Shown here: positions 51,800 to 60,883 of the stretch, in pieces
Layout of the letters: each line of letters starts with the position of its first letter
Position numbering within the stretch: the first letter of the stretch is position 1
The notes under the pieces: model-generated
Seen by the model: only the letters and a program-made list of their open reading frames with translations
Databases searched by the model: none
What the model was told of the DNA's origin: nothing
Assembly (NCBI RefSeq): GCF_024397975.1
Contig: NZ_CP073745.1
Location: forward strand, 551,501 to 615,500
Direction: 5' to 3'
Origin: Bacterioplanoides sp. SCSIO 12839
GTDB taxonomy: Bacteria > Pseudomonadota > Gammaproteobacteria > Pseudomonadales > Oceanobacteraceae
DNA: 64,000 nucleotides
Program-made: the position numbers and the translations under genes

Positions 51800-52459
51800 T
51801 TACAGGCTTTCTCTCAATGCCGCCAGCCGTTGCTTCTGCTCTTTATTCTCCAGCGGGTGTTCGATGGTTTGCGGAATCGCTTTGGCAATTTCCATTTCCA
51901 GCTCTTCACCATTCTGAATACGTTTCAGCAGAATTTCATAGTTTCGCTTATACACCGGAAACGCTTTGTCTTCAGGGGTATTGGCGATGAAATACCAATC
52001 GCTGGCACGCCCGGCGAAATACACCGCCGGATGGCTCCAGCGATATTCTTTTTTAGGCGACGGTGCGCGGCAGGCTTCGATATAGGCGGCGTAAGCGTTG
52101 GGTAAACCCAATACTTCGGCGGTGTCACAGCGCTCTAATACTTCGTGTACGCTGGGTAAAAAGCGACTTTCTTTCACCGCTTTTTCTGCCGCACGCATAA
52201 TCACTTCGCCGCTGTATTCCACCAATAAACGCGACCACAGGCGCTTGGCCATAATCATGGTGTCGTAATCCGGAAACGCCTTTAAAAACTGGTTGTGATA
52301 ATTAAAGCGGAATAATTCAAAAATCTGATTAATCGCTTCTTTTTGTTCAACCGTGGCGTCCGGCGTTTGATTACCAGCTGGTGTCTTTGAGTCGCTGGAC
52401 GCTTGCTTCAGCTGTTGTGTAACCCGGTTGAGCAGCTGTGTGCTGGGTGTGTTGTCCAT
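51800..52459 (-). CDS. dopE: Lambda P-like replicative helicase loader (DopE type)
   Basis: 219 residues that align along their length with phage lambda P: an RLW...LLVEYSGEVIMRAA block, the shared FLPS-h-hhE-hC segment (SRFLPSVHEVLERCD), the LPN block (LGLPNAYAAYIEAC), WSHPAVYFAGRASDWY and RIQNGEEL. Lambda P delivers DnaB to the origin. From memory, domesticated lambda-P genes have been named dopE in bacteria lacking DnaC and DciA; whether DciA is absent here cannot be seen. The start (GGGAG seven bases upstream) lies 89 bases inside the end of the upstream DnaT-like gene. Confidence 0.8.
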   Translation of the reverse strand: MDNTPSTQLLNRVTQQLKQASSDSKTPAGNQTPDATVEQKEAINQIFELFRFNYHNQFLKAFPDYDTMIMAKRLWSRLLVEYSGEVIMRAAEKAVKESRFLPSVHEVLERCDTAEVLGLPNAYAAYIEACRAPSPKKEYRWSHPAVYFAGRASDWYFIANTPEDKAFPVYKRNYEILLKRIQNGEELEMEIAKAIPQTIEHPLENKEQKQRLAALRESL

Positions 52460-53594
52460 GTTGTTCTCCCGCCGGGTTATTGTTTGAGTGGTTGCTGGTT
52501 TGAGCTAAACGCTTGGCCCATTGTTGTTTCACATATTGTAAAAAGCGACTGTTCCAGCTGGTATGCACCTGATTAGAATCGCGCCAATACAACACAAATT
52601 CGGGTACCAGGCTTTGTGCGAACTGATGATCAATATGACCCATGGATAAAATATCAAAGCAGTCTGGGTCGGGTTGCCAGTTCTCAGCAATACGCGTGGG
52701 TACTGTGGAATGTTCTACCGAAGCACTGTAACGCGCCCATTGTTGGCGTACGTGCTGAATAAATTTGCTGTTCCAGGTTTTAAAGGCGTCACCGCGTTCG
52801 GCCCAGTACAGCACAAACTCCGGCACCGCATCCTGAATAAACTGCGGATCAATGCCCGCTCGCTGCAGAATCTGGCAGGCATCCTGACTTGGTAGCCAAT
52901 CACTCTGAATGGCTTTGGCCTCATCAGCCTGAACATTAAAAGCGGTGCGATCGCGCGAAGTATCCTGAAGGTTTGTTTGAGCCTGTGCAAACGCTGGCTG
53001 GCCAAACTTCTGTTGCTGCATCTGCTTTTGCTGACGCGCGGCATCATTTTGGGTGTAGGCCCACTGGCTTTTAACATGCTGGAAAAAGCGGTGATTCCAG
53101 TCGCGGCGATTAGCCCCCAGCTCCTGGCCTTTCAGAATAAAGCTATCCAGCTGCGTCATGGCAAACGCGCTGCTGATGCCATGTTGCTCTAGGCGAGTCA
53201 GAGTATCGGCATTGGGCTGCCATTGATTATTCAGCGGCTGGTGTGGTGAGGCCATATGAGGCTGACTTTGTTGTGGCTGGTGAGCCTGCGGCAGCATTGC
53301 GGATTGCTGGCCAAAACCGAATATCAACCCTTCACCATCAGGAAAAACGTCTCCCTGCAATTGCACCAGGCCTTTATCAATCAGGCTGTGCAGCACCCGG
53401 CGAATGGTTACGTCATCCCAAAAAGGCAGCTGATTACGCAGTGCCTGGTTATGCAGGCGCACCCAAGCTTGCCCCTGTAAGCTGGCGGCGTCATTAAAGA
53501 CGGTGAGCAATACCGCTTCTTCCAACCCAATGGTGGCCGCCAGTGTGGCAGACAGCGGGATGGTTTTGTCAGTCAGCAGCGGATGGCTCGGCAT
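52371..53594 (-). CDS. dopC: Replication protein with winged-helix and three DnaT-like ssDNA-binding domains (DopC type)
   Basis: 407 residues. Residues ~1-95 look like a winged helix (SATLAATIGLEEAVLLTVF, VTIRRVLHSLIDKGLVQLQG), comparable to DnaT and lambda O N-termini. Then three DnaT-type modules of ~55 residues follow, each with a Gly/His-Ile core, E-F-hhYW and W-N-x-(K/R)-F-h-Q-(H/Y)-V-(K/R): ILRK-like LQRAGIDPQFIQDAVPEF, ILSMGHIDHQFAQSLVPEF, and the first, more diverged one (LEQHGISSAFAMTQLDSF). DnaT has one such domain. It probably coats ssDNA and helps the lambda-P-like protein load DnaB. Confidence 0.78.
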   Translation of the reverse strand: MPSHPLLTDKTIPLSATLAATIGLEEAVLLTVFNDAASLQGQAWVRLHNQALRNQLPFWDDVTIRRVLHSLIDKGLVQLQGDVFPDGEGLIFGFGQQSAMLPQAHQPQQSQPHMASPHQPLNNQWQPNADTLTRLEQHGISSAFAMTQLDSFILKGQELGANRRDWNHRFFQHVKSQWAYTQNDAARQQKQMQQQKFGQPAFAQAQTNLQDTSRDRTAFNVQADEAKAIQSDWLPSQDACQILQRAGIDPQFIQDAVPEFVLYWAERGDAFKTWNSKFIQHVRQQWARYSASVEHSTVPTRIAENWQPDPDCFDILSMGHIDHQFAQSLVPEFVLYWRDSNQVHTSWNSRFLQYVKQQWAKRLAQTSNHSNNNPAGEQHGQHTQHTAAQPGYTTAEASVQRLKDTSW

Positions 53595-53687
53595 TCATCG
53601 GGTTCCGTGTTAGTGGTTCAGTTTCACAATCTGCTATTGTACCCGTTTTGCCACAAGCTACTACTTCTGCAGTGAGTTAAGCCGTTT

Positions 53688-54770
53688 ATGACACGTCCGA
53701 CCCAAGCTTTTATCAACTGGTCTCATTTTCGCCACAATTACCAACTGGCGAAACAAAAGGCCGCCGGGCGCGTGTATGCCGTGATTAAAGCCAATGGTTA
53801 TGGTCATGGCATTGTTGCCTGTGCCCGAGCCCTGGGCGATGCCGATGGTTTTGCGGTGGCCTGTGTGGATGAGGCATTGTTGTTACGCGAGGCGGGTATT
53901 AAACGCCCGGTGCTGGTACTGCAGGGCGCGTATGACGCGAATGAATGGCAGCTGGCCAGCACACACGATTTGCAGCTGGTGGTTCACCATGCGCAACAGC
54001 TTGAGCAGCGGGCACAGGCACTGCTGGAAAATCCGGTAGCTATCTGGCTGAAGGTGAACTCTGGCATGAATCGCCTGGGGGTTCGCGCTGAAGAAGCTGA
54101 ATCTTTATTAGCTCACATCGCTGCCGATGAGCAACTGCAGCTACAGCATGTGATGACCCACTTTGCCGATGCGGATCTGGCCCAGCCTGAAGCGTTATCG
54201 GCCGCCTTAGAAACGATGCAATCCTGCGACTGGCCGGTTTCTCTGAGTGTTTCAAACAGTGCCGCAACGCTGACACAACTGGCAGCGGATATCGAAACCA
54301 GCGACTCCGTCAGTCGCCCTGGCATTATGTTGTATGGCTCGTCGCCGTTAGCGAATCAAAGTGCGGCTGAGCTGGGGTTAAAAACCGTGATGTCGTTACG
54401 CTCGCAAGTCATTCACACTCATGACGTCAAAGCCGGTGAAAAAGTGGGTTACGGCGGAAATTGGACGGCTGAAAAAGACAGCCGTATTGCGGTGGTGGCG
54501 ATTGGTTATGGTGATGGTTATCCGCGCCAGGCCCCTTGTGGCACCCCGATGATGATTAACGGCCATCGTTGTTCGTTAGTTGGGCGGGTATCCATGGATA
54601 TGATTACTGTGGATATTTCTGAATTTGACGATATTCAAATGGGTGATACGGTTGAGTTATGGGGCGAGCAGATTGATGTGGATGAAATTGCAGCCCTGTG
54701 TCACACCATCGCCTATGAATTGTTTTGCCAGTTAACACCGCGAGTAAAGCGAGTGGCTGTTGAGGGCTAA
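53688..54770 (+). CDS. alr: Alanine racemase
   Basis: 360 residues: PLP-binding Lys34 in VYAVIKANGYGHG, LKVNSGMNRLGV, the HVMTHFADAD block, catalytic Tyr in GYGGNWTA, and IGYGDGYPR plus GRVSMDMITVD in the C-terminal barrel. It converts L- to D-alanine for peptidoglycan. Full length. It is divergent from the helicase-loader pair, and is followed by a palindromic repeat. Confidence 0.96.
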   Translation: MTRPTQAFINWSHFRHNYQLAKQKAAGRVYAVIKANGYGHGIVACARALGDADGFAVACVDEALLLREAGIKRPVLVLQGAYDANEWQLASTHDLQLVVHHAQQLEQRAQALLENPVAIWLKVNSGMNRLGVRAEEAESLLAHIAADEQLQLQHVMTHFADADLAQPEALSAALETMQSCDWPVSLSVSNSAATLTQLAADIETSDSVSRPGIMLYGSSPLANQSAAELGLKTVMSLRSQVIHTHDVKAGEKVGYGGNWTAEKDSRIAVVAIGYGDGYPRQAPCGTPMMINGHRCSLVGRVSMDMITVDISEFDDIQMGDTVELWGEQIDVDEIAALCHTIAYELFCQLTPRVKRVAVEG

Positions 54771-54781
54771 GCCCTCAAAAT

Positions 54782-54896
54782 GAGTTGAATGGATAGATTG
54801 TTTTTCAAAGCAGCCACAGGATGTGGCGGTAGGATCGCCGGCACAAGGATGTGCCGTCCGATCCGGCGGCTGAAAAATAATGTATTCGTTTAACTC
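54782..54896. repeat. Double-hairpin palindromic element 3
   Basis: Outer arms 54782-54807 and 54871-54896 form an inverted repeat matching at 21 of 26 positions. Inside are GCCACA-GGA-TGTGGC (54813-54827) and a longer hairpin 54832-54864 with CGGCACA-AGGA-TGTGCCG at its tip. Same plan as the two elements near 32.7 kb. Confidence 0.8.
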
Positions 54897-54917
54897 TACT
54901 ATTCAGGAATCTAAAAA

Positions 54918-55325
54918 ATGGATTATTTAAAAATTCGCGAATATTTATTATCCAAGCCCGAAGCCTGGGAAGACTTTCCGTTTTACCCGGACGTTGCGGT
55001 AATGAAAGTCAAAAATAAAATGTTTGCGACTTTGGCTCCGGCTAACTCAAAAGAAATTGAAGAACACGGTAATTGCTACCGGATGAATCTGAAGTGTGAC
55101 CCTGAAGAAGCCATTCAATTACGTGATGTCTTTGAGTCTGTGCTTGCCGGATACCATATGAATAAAAAACACTGGAACACCATCATTCTCAATGGCGAAG
55201 TGCCGATGGGTGAACTAGAGCGCATGATTGATAACTCCTATGCACTGGTGCTGAAAAGTATGACCAAGGCGGAACGACGGTCGCTGGAAACCACCTATTC
55301 TGAAGAGCAATTGTACCCGCATTAA
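54918..55325 (+). CDS. MmcQ/YjbR-family protein
   Basis: 135 residues: MDYLKIREYLLSKPEAWEDFPFYPDVAVMKV, then MFATLAPANS, the RMNLKCDPEEAIQLRD strand and HMNKKHWNTIILNGEVP, diagnostic of the MmcQ/YjbR family, a small double-wing fold thought to bind DNA. Single gene with its own upstream gap containing the palindromic repeat. Function of the family is poorly known. Confidence 0.93.
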   Translation: MDYLKIREYLLSKPEAWEDFPFYPDVAVMKVKNKMFATLAPANSKEIEEHGNCYRMNLKCDPEEAIQLRDVFESVLAGYHMNKKHWNTIILNGEVPMGELERMIDNSYALVLKSMTKAERRSLETTYSEEQLYPH

Positions 55326-55436
55326 TCGGGTATTCCTTTTTTAACATGCACCTCCCCAAAAAACTCAAACATTCTTAAAATCAAACAAAAATGTTAGTAT
55401 TCATGCCTGATTTTTTACCACATGGGCAGAATTCTG

Positions 55437-56225
55437 ATGTCTTTTCAAAACCTGAAATTTTCTATTGAACATGGCATTGCCCGCATTACACTAAACCGCC
55501 CACACGAAGGCAACGCGTTTAATCAGGCTCTGGCTGATGAACTGGATGATGTCGCACGCGAGTGTCTGATGAGCAAGCAGGTTCGTGTTGTGATTCTGGC
55601 GGCGGAAGGCAAGTTATTTTCCGGTGGTGGTGATCTGGCCTTTATGCAGGAAAACGCTGACCACCTGGATATTGCCATCAAGAAGCTGGCCGATCGCCTG
55701 CACTCAGCGTATGCCGCTTTTGCCAGAATGAGCGCTCCGGTTATTGTGAAAGTTCAGGGCACCGCTGCAGGCATTGGTTTAAGTTTATCGATGCAGGGAG
55801 ATATCACGGTTGCCTCTGACAAAGCCAAGTTTGCTGCGGCGTATACCGGTGTCGGGCTAAACCCGGATGGCGGTTTAACCTATCTGTTGCCACGTGCGAT
55901 TGGTTTTAAACGCGCCAAAGCTTTTATCTTACAAAATCAGATTATTTCTGCCGAGCAAGCGCTGGATTGGGGGCTGATTAATCAGGTTGTTGCCCATGAT
56001 GAACTCGACGATACCGTCGAAGCTCTGGCCAAACAATTAGCGGCGGGTTCTGTTGGCTCCTTCGCCGCAGTGAAACAGCTGTTGTCGCGTACCTACAATG
56101 AAACGCTGGAATCACAAATGCACCTTGAAGGCATGGCGTTAGCTGAAAATGCGATGTCGGCTAACGGCAAAGAGGGAATTCAGGCATTTTTAGATGGCCG
56201 CAAACCTGAATTTCAACACGATTAA
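55437..56225 (+). CDS. Enoyl-CoA hydratase/isomerase family protein
   Basis: 262 residues from the ATG at 55437 (an ATG 15 bases earlier is possible). Crotonase fold: ARITLNRPHEGNAFN, the oxyanion segment AAEGKLFSGGGDLAFM and TAAGIGLSLSMQGDITVAS, then GLNPDGGLTYLLPRAIG. The second-position acidic residue common in hydratases is replaced by this GLNPDGG stretch, so isomerase or other crotonase chemistry is as likely as hydration. It precedes a nitronate monooxygenase gene on the same strand. Confidence 0.88.
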   Translation: MSFQNLKFSIEHGIARITLNRPHEGNAFNQALADELDDVARECLMSKQVRVVILAAEGKLFSGGGDLAFMQENADHLDIAIKKLADRLHSAYAAFARMSAPVIVKVQGTAAGIGLSLSMQGDITVASDKAKFAAAYTGVGLNPDGGLTYLLPRAIGFKRAKAFILQNQIISAEQALDWGLINQVVAHDELDDTVEALAKQLAAGSVGSFAAVKQLLSRTYNETLESQMHLEGMALAENAMSANGKEGIQAFLDGRKPEFQHD

Positions 56226-56319
56226 TTTTGTTGTAACCACTCAATACTCATCAAGGTTTATGGCATAACATTGGATTCAATGCCGTTAACTTTGATTCTG
56301 AATTAAGGAAATTGACCTT

Positions 56320-57291
56320 ATGAAAACCAAAATTACTGAAATGTTAGGCATTGAGCACCCAATCATGCAGGGTGGTATGCATTATGTTGGCTTTGCTGAG
56401 CTGGCCGCGGCGGTTTCAAATGCCGGTGGTTTGGGCACGATCACCGGGTTAACCCAGCGTTCAGCTGCTGACCTGGCGAATGAAATTGCTCGCTGTAATG
56501 ATATGACGGATAAACCATTTGCAGTGAATTTAACGTTTCTGCCAACGGTCAATTCACCAGACTATCCGGGCTATATTGATGCGATTATTAAAGGTGGTGT
56601 CACCGTTGTTGAAACGGCAGGCCGCAGCCCTGAGAAATACATGCCGCTGCTGAAAGATGCAGGCATTAAAGTGGTTCACAAATGTACTTCGGTCAAACAT
56701 GCACTGAAAGCGCAGTCGATTGGTTGTGATGCGGTATCGGTTGATGGTTTTGAGTGTGGTGGCCACCCGGGTGAAGATGATATTCCGAATATGATTTTAT
56801 TGCCCCGTGCAGCTGACGAGCTGGAAATTCCATTCCTGGCATCGGGCGGCATGGCCGATGCCCGCTCTTTGGTGGCGGCGTTAGCCATGGGTGCAGAGGG
56901 CATTAACATGGGTACCCGCTTCGTTGCGACCCAGGAAGCACCGGTACACGATAATGTGAAGCAGGCGATTGTGAATGCCACCGAAAAAGACACACGTCTG
57001 GTGATGCGTCCACTGCGTAACACCGAGCGTGTATTAACCAATCCTGCGGTTGAAAAAGTATTGGAAAAAGAGCGTGAGCTGGGTGCAGACCTGACGTTTG
57101 ATGATATCGCCAATGAAGTGGTGGGTGTTTACCCACGCGTGATGAAAGACGGTGATATGGATGCCGGTGCCTGGTCTTGTGGCATGGTCGCGGGTTTGAT
57201 TCACAGCGTACCAACGTGTGAAGAGCTGATCTCCGGTATTATGAATGACGCCAATGCACTGATTGCTGAGCGTCTGAAATCATTATTGTAA
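56320..57291 (+). CDS. Nitronate monooxygenase family flavoprotein
   Basis: 323 residues of the FMN TIM-barrel family (2-nitropropane dioxygenase): IEHPIMQGGMHYVGFAELAAAVSNAGGLG, FAVNLTFLP, DAVSVDGFECGGHPGED with the catalytic-site His, and MAMGAEGINMGTRFVAT phosphate-binding end. AAGGAAATTG precedes the ATG. A paralogue lies at 58573-59541 on the other strand. Members oxidise nitronates or, in related subgroups, act on unsaturated acyl substrates; the neighbouring crotonase hints at the latter. Confidence 0.9.
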   Translation: MKTKITEMLGIEHPIMQGGMHYVGFAELAAAVSNAGGLGTITGLTQRSAADLANEIARCNDMTDKPFAVNLTFLPTVNSPDYPGYIDAIIKGGVTVVETAGRSPEKYMPLLKDAGIKVVHKCTSVKHALKAQSIGCDAVSVDGFECGGHPGEDDIPNMILLPRAADELEIPFLASGGMADARSLVAALAMGAEGINMGTRFVATQEAPVHDNVKQAIVNATEKDTRLVMRPLRNTERVLTNPAVEKVLEKERELGADLTFDDIANEVVGVYPRVMKDGDMDAGAWSCGMVAGLIHSVPTCEELISGIMNDANALIAERLKSLL

Positions 57292-57379
57292 TTTTTCCGG
57301 TAAGCCGTTCATTTCATCGTGTCATGCCGGTTGTGGTGAAGTCGGATCGATTGTCGTGAATTGCGTTGCTGAACCTATT

Positions 57380-57415
57380 AAAAAGGGCTTTTATTGAAAA
57401 ATAAAAGCCCTTTTT
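57380..57415. terminator. Bidirectional rho-independent terminator
   Basis: AAAAAGGGCTTTTATT pairs perfectly with its complement around GAAA, between convergent genes, with A/T runs on both sides. Confidence 0.95.
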
Positions 57416-57440
57416 CGTTAGCCACAAATAACCTCAAAAA

Positions 57441-58367
57441 TTATTTGTTGAAAAACTCCGCAACCGCATCGGTCGATACTTTGACGGCTTCTGGTTTGTG
57501 GTAGAAATCAACGTGGCTGAATCCACCAACAGCCAACACTTCCGGATTGTTGGTCAGCTTCTCAATGAAGGCTGTTGAGCAAATCGCGGTTGGTGCATCC
57601 TGACCGTATACCACCAGAGTAGGCTGCACAATTTTCTCGGCATAGTGTTCACACAATGAGAACAGCGATTGCATTGGTTGGTCACCCACATGCATGTTGC
57701 TGAAATTCGTCACCGCTTTTGGCCCTTTAACACCATCACGGCCGTAGTAACTGTATGTCTCACGTGCCATATCCGGGAAGGCTGCTGTGGCAACAAATGC
57801 TTCTTCTGATTGCTCGTCATTCAAGCCGAATGGGGCAACATAGTCAGGCTCGCCGCTTTCATACATTGCTTGAGCAGAGGCGTTGGCAGCAGCAATCATT
57901 GGATCGGTCACTTCACGACCTAACCATTGGAACGCATCAGCGGCCATCATGCCGGATACTGTGGCAATCTTTTTAATGCGGTGATCCGTAACGGCCGCCG
58001 AAGAAATGATTGAACCACCCTGACACACGCCCAGACCCAGGATTTCTTCAACGTAAGGCAGAGTGCCTAAATAAGACACGGCATCCCAGGTGTTTTCGAT
58101 TAAGCGGAACATATAACGGGATTTTTTGTGTTCGCCGGGCAGTGCGGGTGAGTCACCCATGCCGAGGTAATCGAACGCCAGAAAGATAAAGCCTCGTTTT
58201 GCCATTTCCGGGCCATAGGTACCCAGTACTTGTTCTTTAACCTGTGGGAATGGGCTGGCACCCACAATGGCTTTGTATTGTTTATTCGCATCAAAACCGT
58301 CAGGCAGGTACAAATTACCCACCAAATCAACGCCAAATGATTTAAACGTTACTTTTTCGATAGTCAT
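57441..58367 (-). CDS. Alpha/beta hydrolase
   Basis: 308 residues from the ATG at 58367, preceded by AAGGAG; the longer frame starts inside the ribosome-binding region. The fold is an alpha/beta hydrolase of the YcjY/dienelactone-hydrolase-like type: FKSFGVDLVGNLYLPDG, DYLGMGDSP, nucleophile region LGLGVCQGGSIISS with Cys at the elbow (G-V-C-Q-G), late Asp in VVYGQDAPTA and His in GGFSHVDFYHKPE. Cys as nucleophile is known from dienelactone hydrolases. Substrate unknown. Confidence 0.85.
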   Translation of the reverse strand: MTIEKVTFKSFGVDLVGNLYLPDGFDANKQYKAIVGASPFPQVKEQVLGTYGPEMAKRGFIFLAFDYLGMGDSPALPGEHKKSRYMFRLIENTWDAVSYLGTLPYVEEILGLGVCQGGSIISSAAVTDHRIKKIATVSGMMAADAFQWLGREVTDPMIAAANASAQAMYESGEPDYVAPFGLNDEQSEEAFVATAAFPDMARETYSYYGRDGVKGPKAVTNFSNMHVGDQPMQSLFSLCEHYAEKIVQPTLVVYGQDAPTAICSTAFIEKLTNNPEVLAVGGFSHVDFYHKPEAVKVSTDAVAEFFNK

Positions 58368-58500
58368 ACTGTCACTCCTTAGTGCCATGATTCAAAAGAT
58401 ACCGAAATCATCATAGGCATTACCGGAGTGAAGAGCAGTGCACAAAACTGCATGATGTGGATACAAAATGACGAAGGCTGTGCTTTTGCAAAAGACACAA

Positions 58501-58526
58501 AAAAGGAGGCCTGTTAGCCTCCTTTT
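58501..58526 (-). terminator. Rho-independent terminator of the second nitronate monooxygenase gene
   Basis: AAAAGGAGGC / GCCTCCTTTT with a 6-base loop and further T on the minus strand, 47 bases past the stop. Confidence 0.92.
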
Positions 58527-58572
58527 ATGATAGAGCCTGCAGTGCAGACCCAAGGTATCGCGGTAAAGAGAA

Positions 58573-59541
58573 TCAGCCGAACATCGCAGCCATTTTCTCT
58601 TTTATGATGGTCTCTGCATCGTCGGCAATGGTCTTAACCAACTCATCACAGGTTGGGATCTCTTTAATCAGACCGCCGCACATACCCCAGGTCACCATGC
58701 CTGCGTTAACTTCACCGGTTGACCAGGCTTTTTCCTGATTCGCACCACTGACGTAAGGGTGGACTTCAGAGAATTCAGCGCCTTCTTTTTCCAGTTCCTG
58801 TACTTTCAGGGCAATATCATTTTTGAACACGCGCGCAGTGTTTTTGTAAGAGCGGAAAATCAGCGAGGTGTCGGTTTCTTTCATATTCACAATGGCTTGT
58901 TTAATACCGTCATGAACCGGCGCTTCCTGAGTCGCCAGGAAACGGGTGCCCATGTTGATACCATCGGCACCTAATGCCAGTGCCGCAGCCATACCACGGC
59001 CATCCGCGATACCACCGGATGCCAGAATCGGAATGCTCAGTGCATCGGCAGCGGCCGGAATTAATACCAGGCCAGGAACATCTTCTTCACCCGGGTGGCC
59101 AGCACATTCAAAACCATCGATGCTGACGGCTGCCACACCAATTTTTTCTGCTTTTAAGGCGTGACGAACAGCAACACACTTGTGGATCACTTTAACGCCA
59201 TGGGCGTTGAATTTTTCCATAAATGGCTCTGGGCTACGGCCTGCGGTTTCAACAATCTTAACGCCACTGTCGCAGATCACATCAACGTATTCGTTGTAGT
59301 CAATTTGTGACGCAACCACGCCTACAGTCAGGTTAACGGCAAACGGTTTATCGGTGAGAGACTGGCACTTTTCGATCTCTGCTTTCAGCAGCTCCGGGGT
59401 TGGCAGGGTCAGGGCGGTCATAATACCCAGGCCGCCAGCATTCGAGACGGCTGCCGCTAATTCGGCGGTACCAACACGCATCATGCCACCACAAACGATT
59501 GGGTATTCGATGCCAAGTAATTCAGTAATGCGGGTTTTCAT
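58573..59541 (-). CDS. Nitronate monooxygenase family flavoprotein (paralogue)
   Basis: 322 residues, clearly related over its whole length to the protein at 56320-57291 (shared AELAAAVSNAGGLG, TDKPFAVNLT, GINMGTRFLATQEAPVHD). The start region reads IEYPIVCGGMMRVG, and SIDGFECAGHPGEED replaces SVDGFECGGHPGED. The gene is convergent in layout with the hydrolase gene upstream on the same strand side, ends in its own terminator and likely arose from duplication. Reaction as for the paralogue, with a different substrate range probable. Confidence 0.9.
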   Translation of the reverse strand: MKTRITELLGIEYPIVCGGMMRVGTAELAAAVSNAGGLGIMTALTLPTPELLKAEIEKCQSLTDKPFAVNLTVGVVASQIDYNEYVDVICDSGVKIVETAGRSPEPFMEKFNAHGVKVIHKCVAVRHALKAEKIGVAAVSIDGFECAGHPGEEDVPGLVLIPAAADALSIPILASGGIADGRGMAAALALGADGINMGTRFLATQEAPVHDGIKQAIVNMKETDTSLIFRSYKNTARVFKNDIALKVQELEKEGAEFSEVHPYVSGANQEKAWSTGEVNAGMVTWGMCGGLIKEIPTCDELVKTIADDAETIIKEKMAAMFG

Positions 59542-59869
59542 AATATCTCCACTGATTCAGGTCACGGCGCTGTGCGCGGTGGTATTCAGATTCATTCACA
59601 CAAGATGGGCTTATTATGTGCAATGTTTAGATAGGTTGGAATGATCAAGTATTACATATTGATGACTATGTAATTCATAATGGGAGTTGGGTGTTGGCAG
59701 CTCTTACTTTTGAATAAGGTCACATTGCTTTCGCTTGGTGGCAGACGTGAATCAAACAGTGCTGTATATTCACCTCGTTATTAACAACAGGACGCTGGGC
59801 CCGTTCGTGGCGAAAAGGGAGTTGGCCTTGCTCGTTTTCAGACATTTCCGGAATCTGCTTTTTAGCCGT

Positions 59870-60883
59870 ATGTTATATCGCTGCTTGCTTATTATGGCCG
59901 CTGGACTGTTATCGCTGACTGCATCAGCGGATCGATTGATCATGGAAAATGGCGATATGTTAACCGGCACGGTTCGTTACATGGATGGTAATAAACTCAG
60001 GCTCTCTACTTCACATTCCGGCCCTGTGATGGTTCAACGTCGCCGTATTCATAGTTTGGTGATTGAACGTAACGTCAATATTGAGCTGAAAAACGGCCAG
60101 GAAGTACAAGGCAGCTTACAAAGTGTCAGCACCGGGGTGACCCAAGTGAATCGAATCGACGATACTCCTCTGCGGCTTGACTCTCTGGCCGATATTTCTT
60201 TTTTGTATTATGTCTCTCCCCTGAATCAGGAAGTGGACGTTTCTGGCTCAATTATTGGCGAAGTGGATTTTGAAAATACCGAGAGCCGAAATAATCATAT
60301 CGAGTGGGAAGTCGCCCTGGATAATACGGTCAGCTATGCTGGCTTTCGTAATAACACGCGCCTGGAATATGAAAAAGACAGTACCAACGGCCGTGCGGTG
60401 AACCGTGAAACCATTTTTGATAATAGCAGCGATTATTTGTTTGCTGAAAAGGTCTTTGTTACCGGGCGTTTCCGTTACGAAGAAGACTTATTTGAAAACC
60501 TGAGCCGGCGTTATGTACTGGGTGTGGGGTTGGGTCACCAAGCCTGGAAAAATCCGTTTCGCGAATTGATTTACAGCGTTGACCTGGTGCACCTGGATGA
60601 GCGTTATCAGCAGGGCCAGGACATTGTTGAAAAAGGTATTGAGTTTCGCCTGAATTTTAAAGAAGAAACTCTGATAAACGGGCTCTACTTTCAGCATGAG
60701 AGTTCGGTGTTATTCATCAGTCTTGATAACCGCCGGATTGAAAGCCTGTCATCTCTGGAATATGGTCTGCCTTATAATATCGGCATCAATCTCAATTACG
60801 AATGGGATTACAACGATGCACCTGAGGCAGGCAATGGAAAAGCTTATCGTAATTTAACAATTGGAGTGTCATACCGATGGTAA
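59870..60883 (+). CDS. DUF481 outer-membrane protein
   Basis: 337 residues from the ATG at 59870, which gives signal peptide MLYRCLLIMAAGLLSLTASA; the earlier frame has no ribosome-binding site either. Residues ~22-110 are an SH3-like segment (LIMENGDMLTGTVRYMDGNKLRL, IELKNGQEVQGSLQSV), and ~125-337 a beta barrel of the DUF481 type (WEVALDNTVSYAGFRNNTRLEYE) ending TIGVSYRW. It overlaps the retropepsin gene by seven bases, so it belongs to the ATP-grasp operon. Role unknown. Confidence 0.85.
   Translation: MLYRCLLIMAAGLLSLTASADRLIMENGDMLTGTVRYMDGNKLRLSTSHSGPVMVQRRRIHSLVIERNVNIELKNGQEVQGSLQSVSTGVTQVNRIDDTPLRLDSLADISFLYYVSPLNQEVDVSGSIIGEVDFENTESRNNHIEWEVALDNTVSYAGFRNNTRLEYEKDSTNGRAVNRETIFDNSSDYLFAEKVFVTGRFRYEEDLFENLSRRYVLGVGLGHQAWKNPFRELIYSVDLVHLDERYQQGQDIVEKGIEFRLNFKEETLINGLYFQHESSVLFISLDNRRIESLSSLEYGLPYNIGINLNYEWDYNDAPEAGNGKAYRNLTIGVSYRW

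Noticed and set aside
51800-53594. Prophage remnant because of the lambda-P-like gene
   Set aside because: Neighbours are housekeeping genes (two-component system, alr) and no integrase, capsid or lysis gene is present; domestication is more likely.
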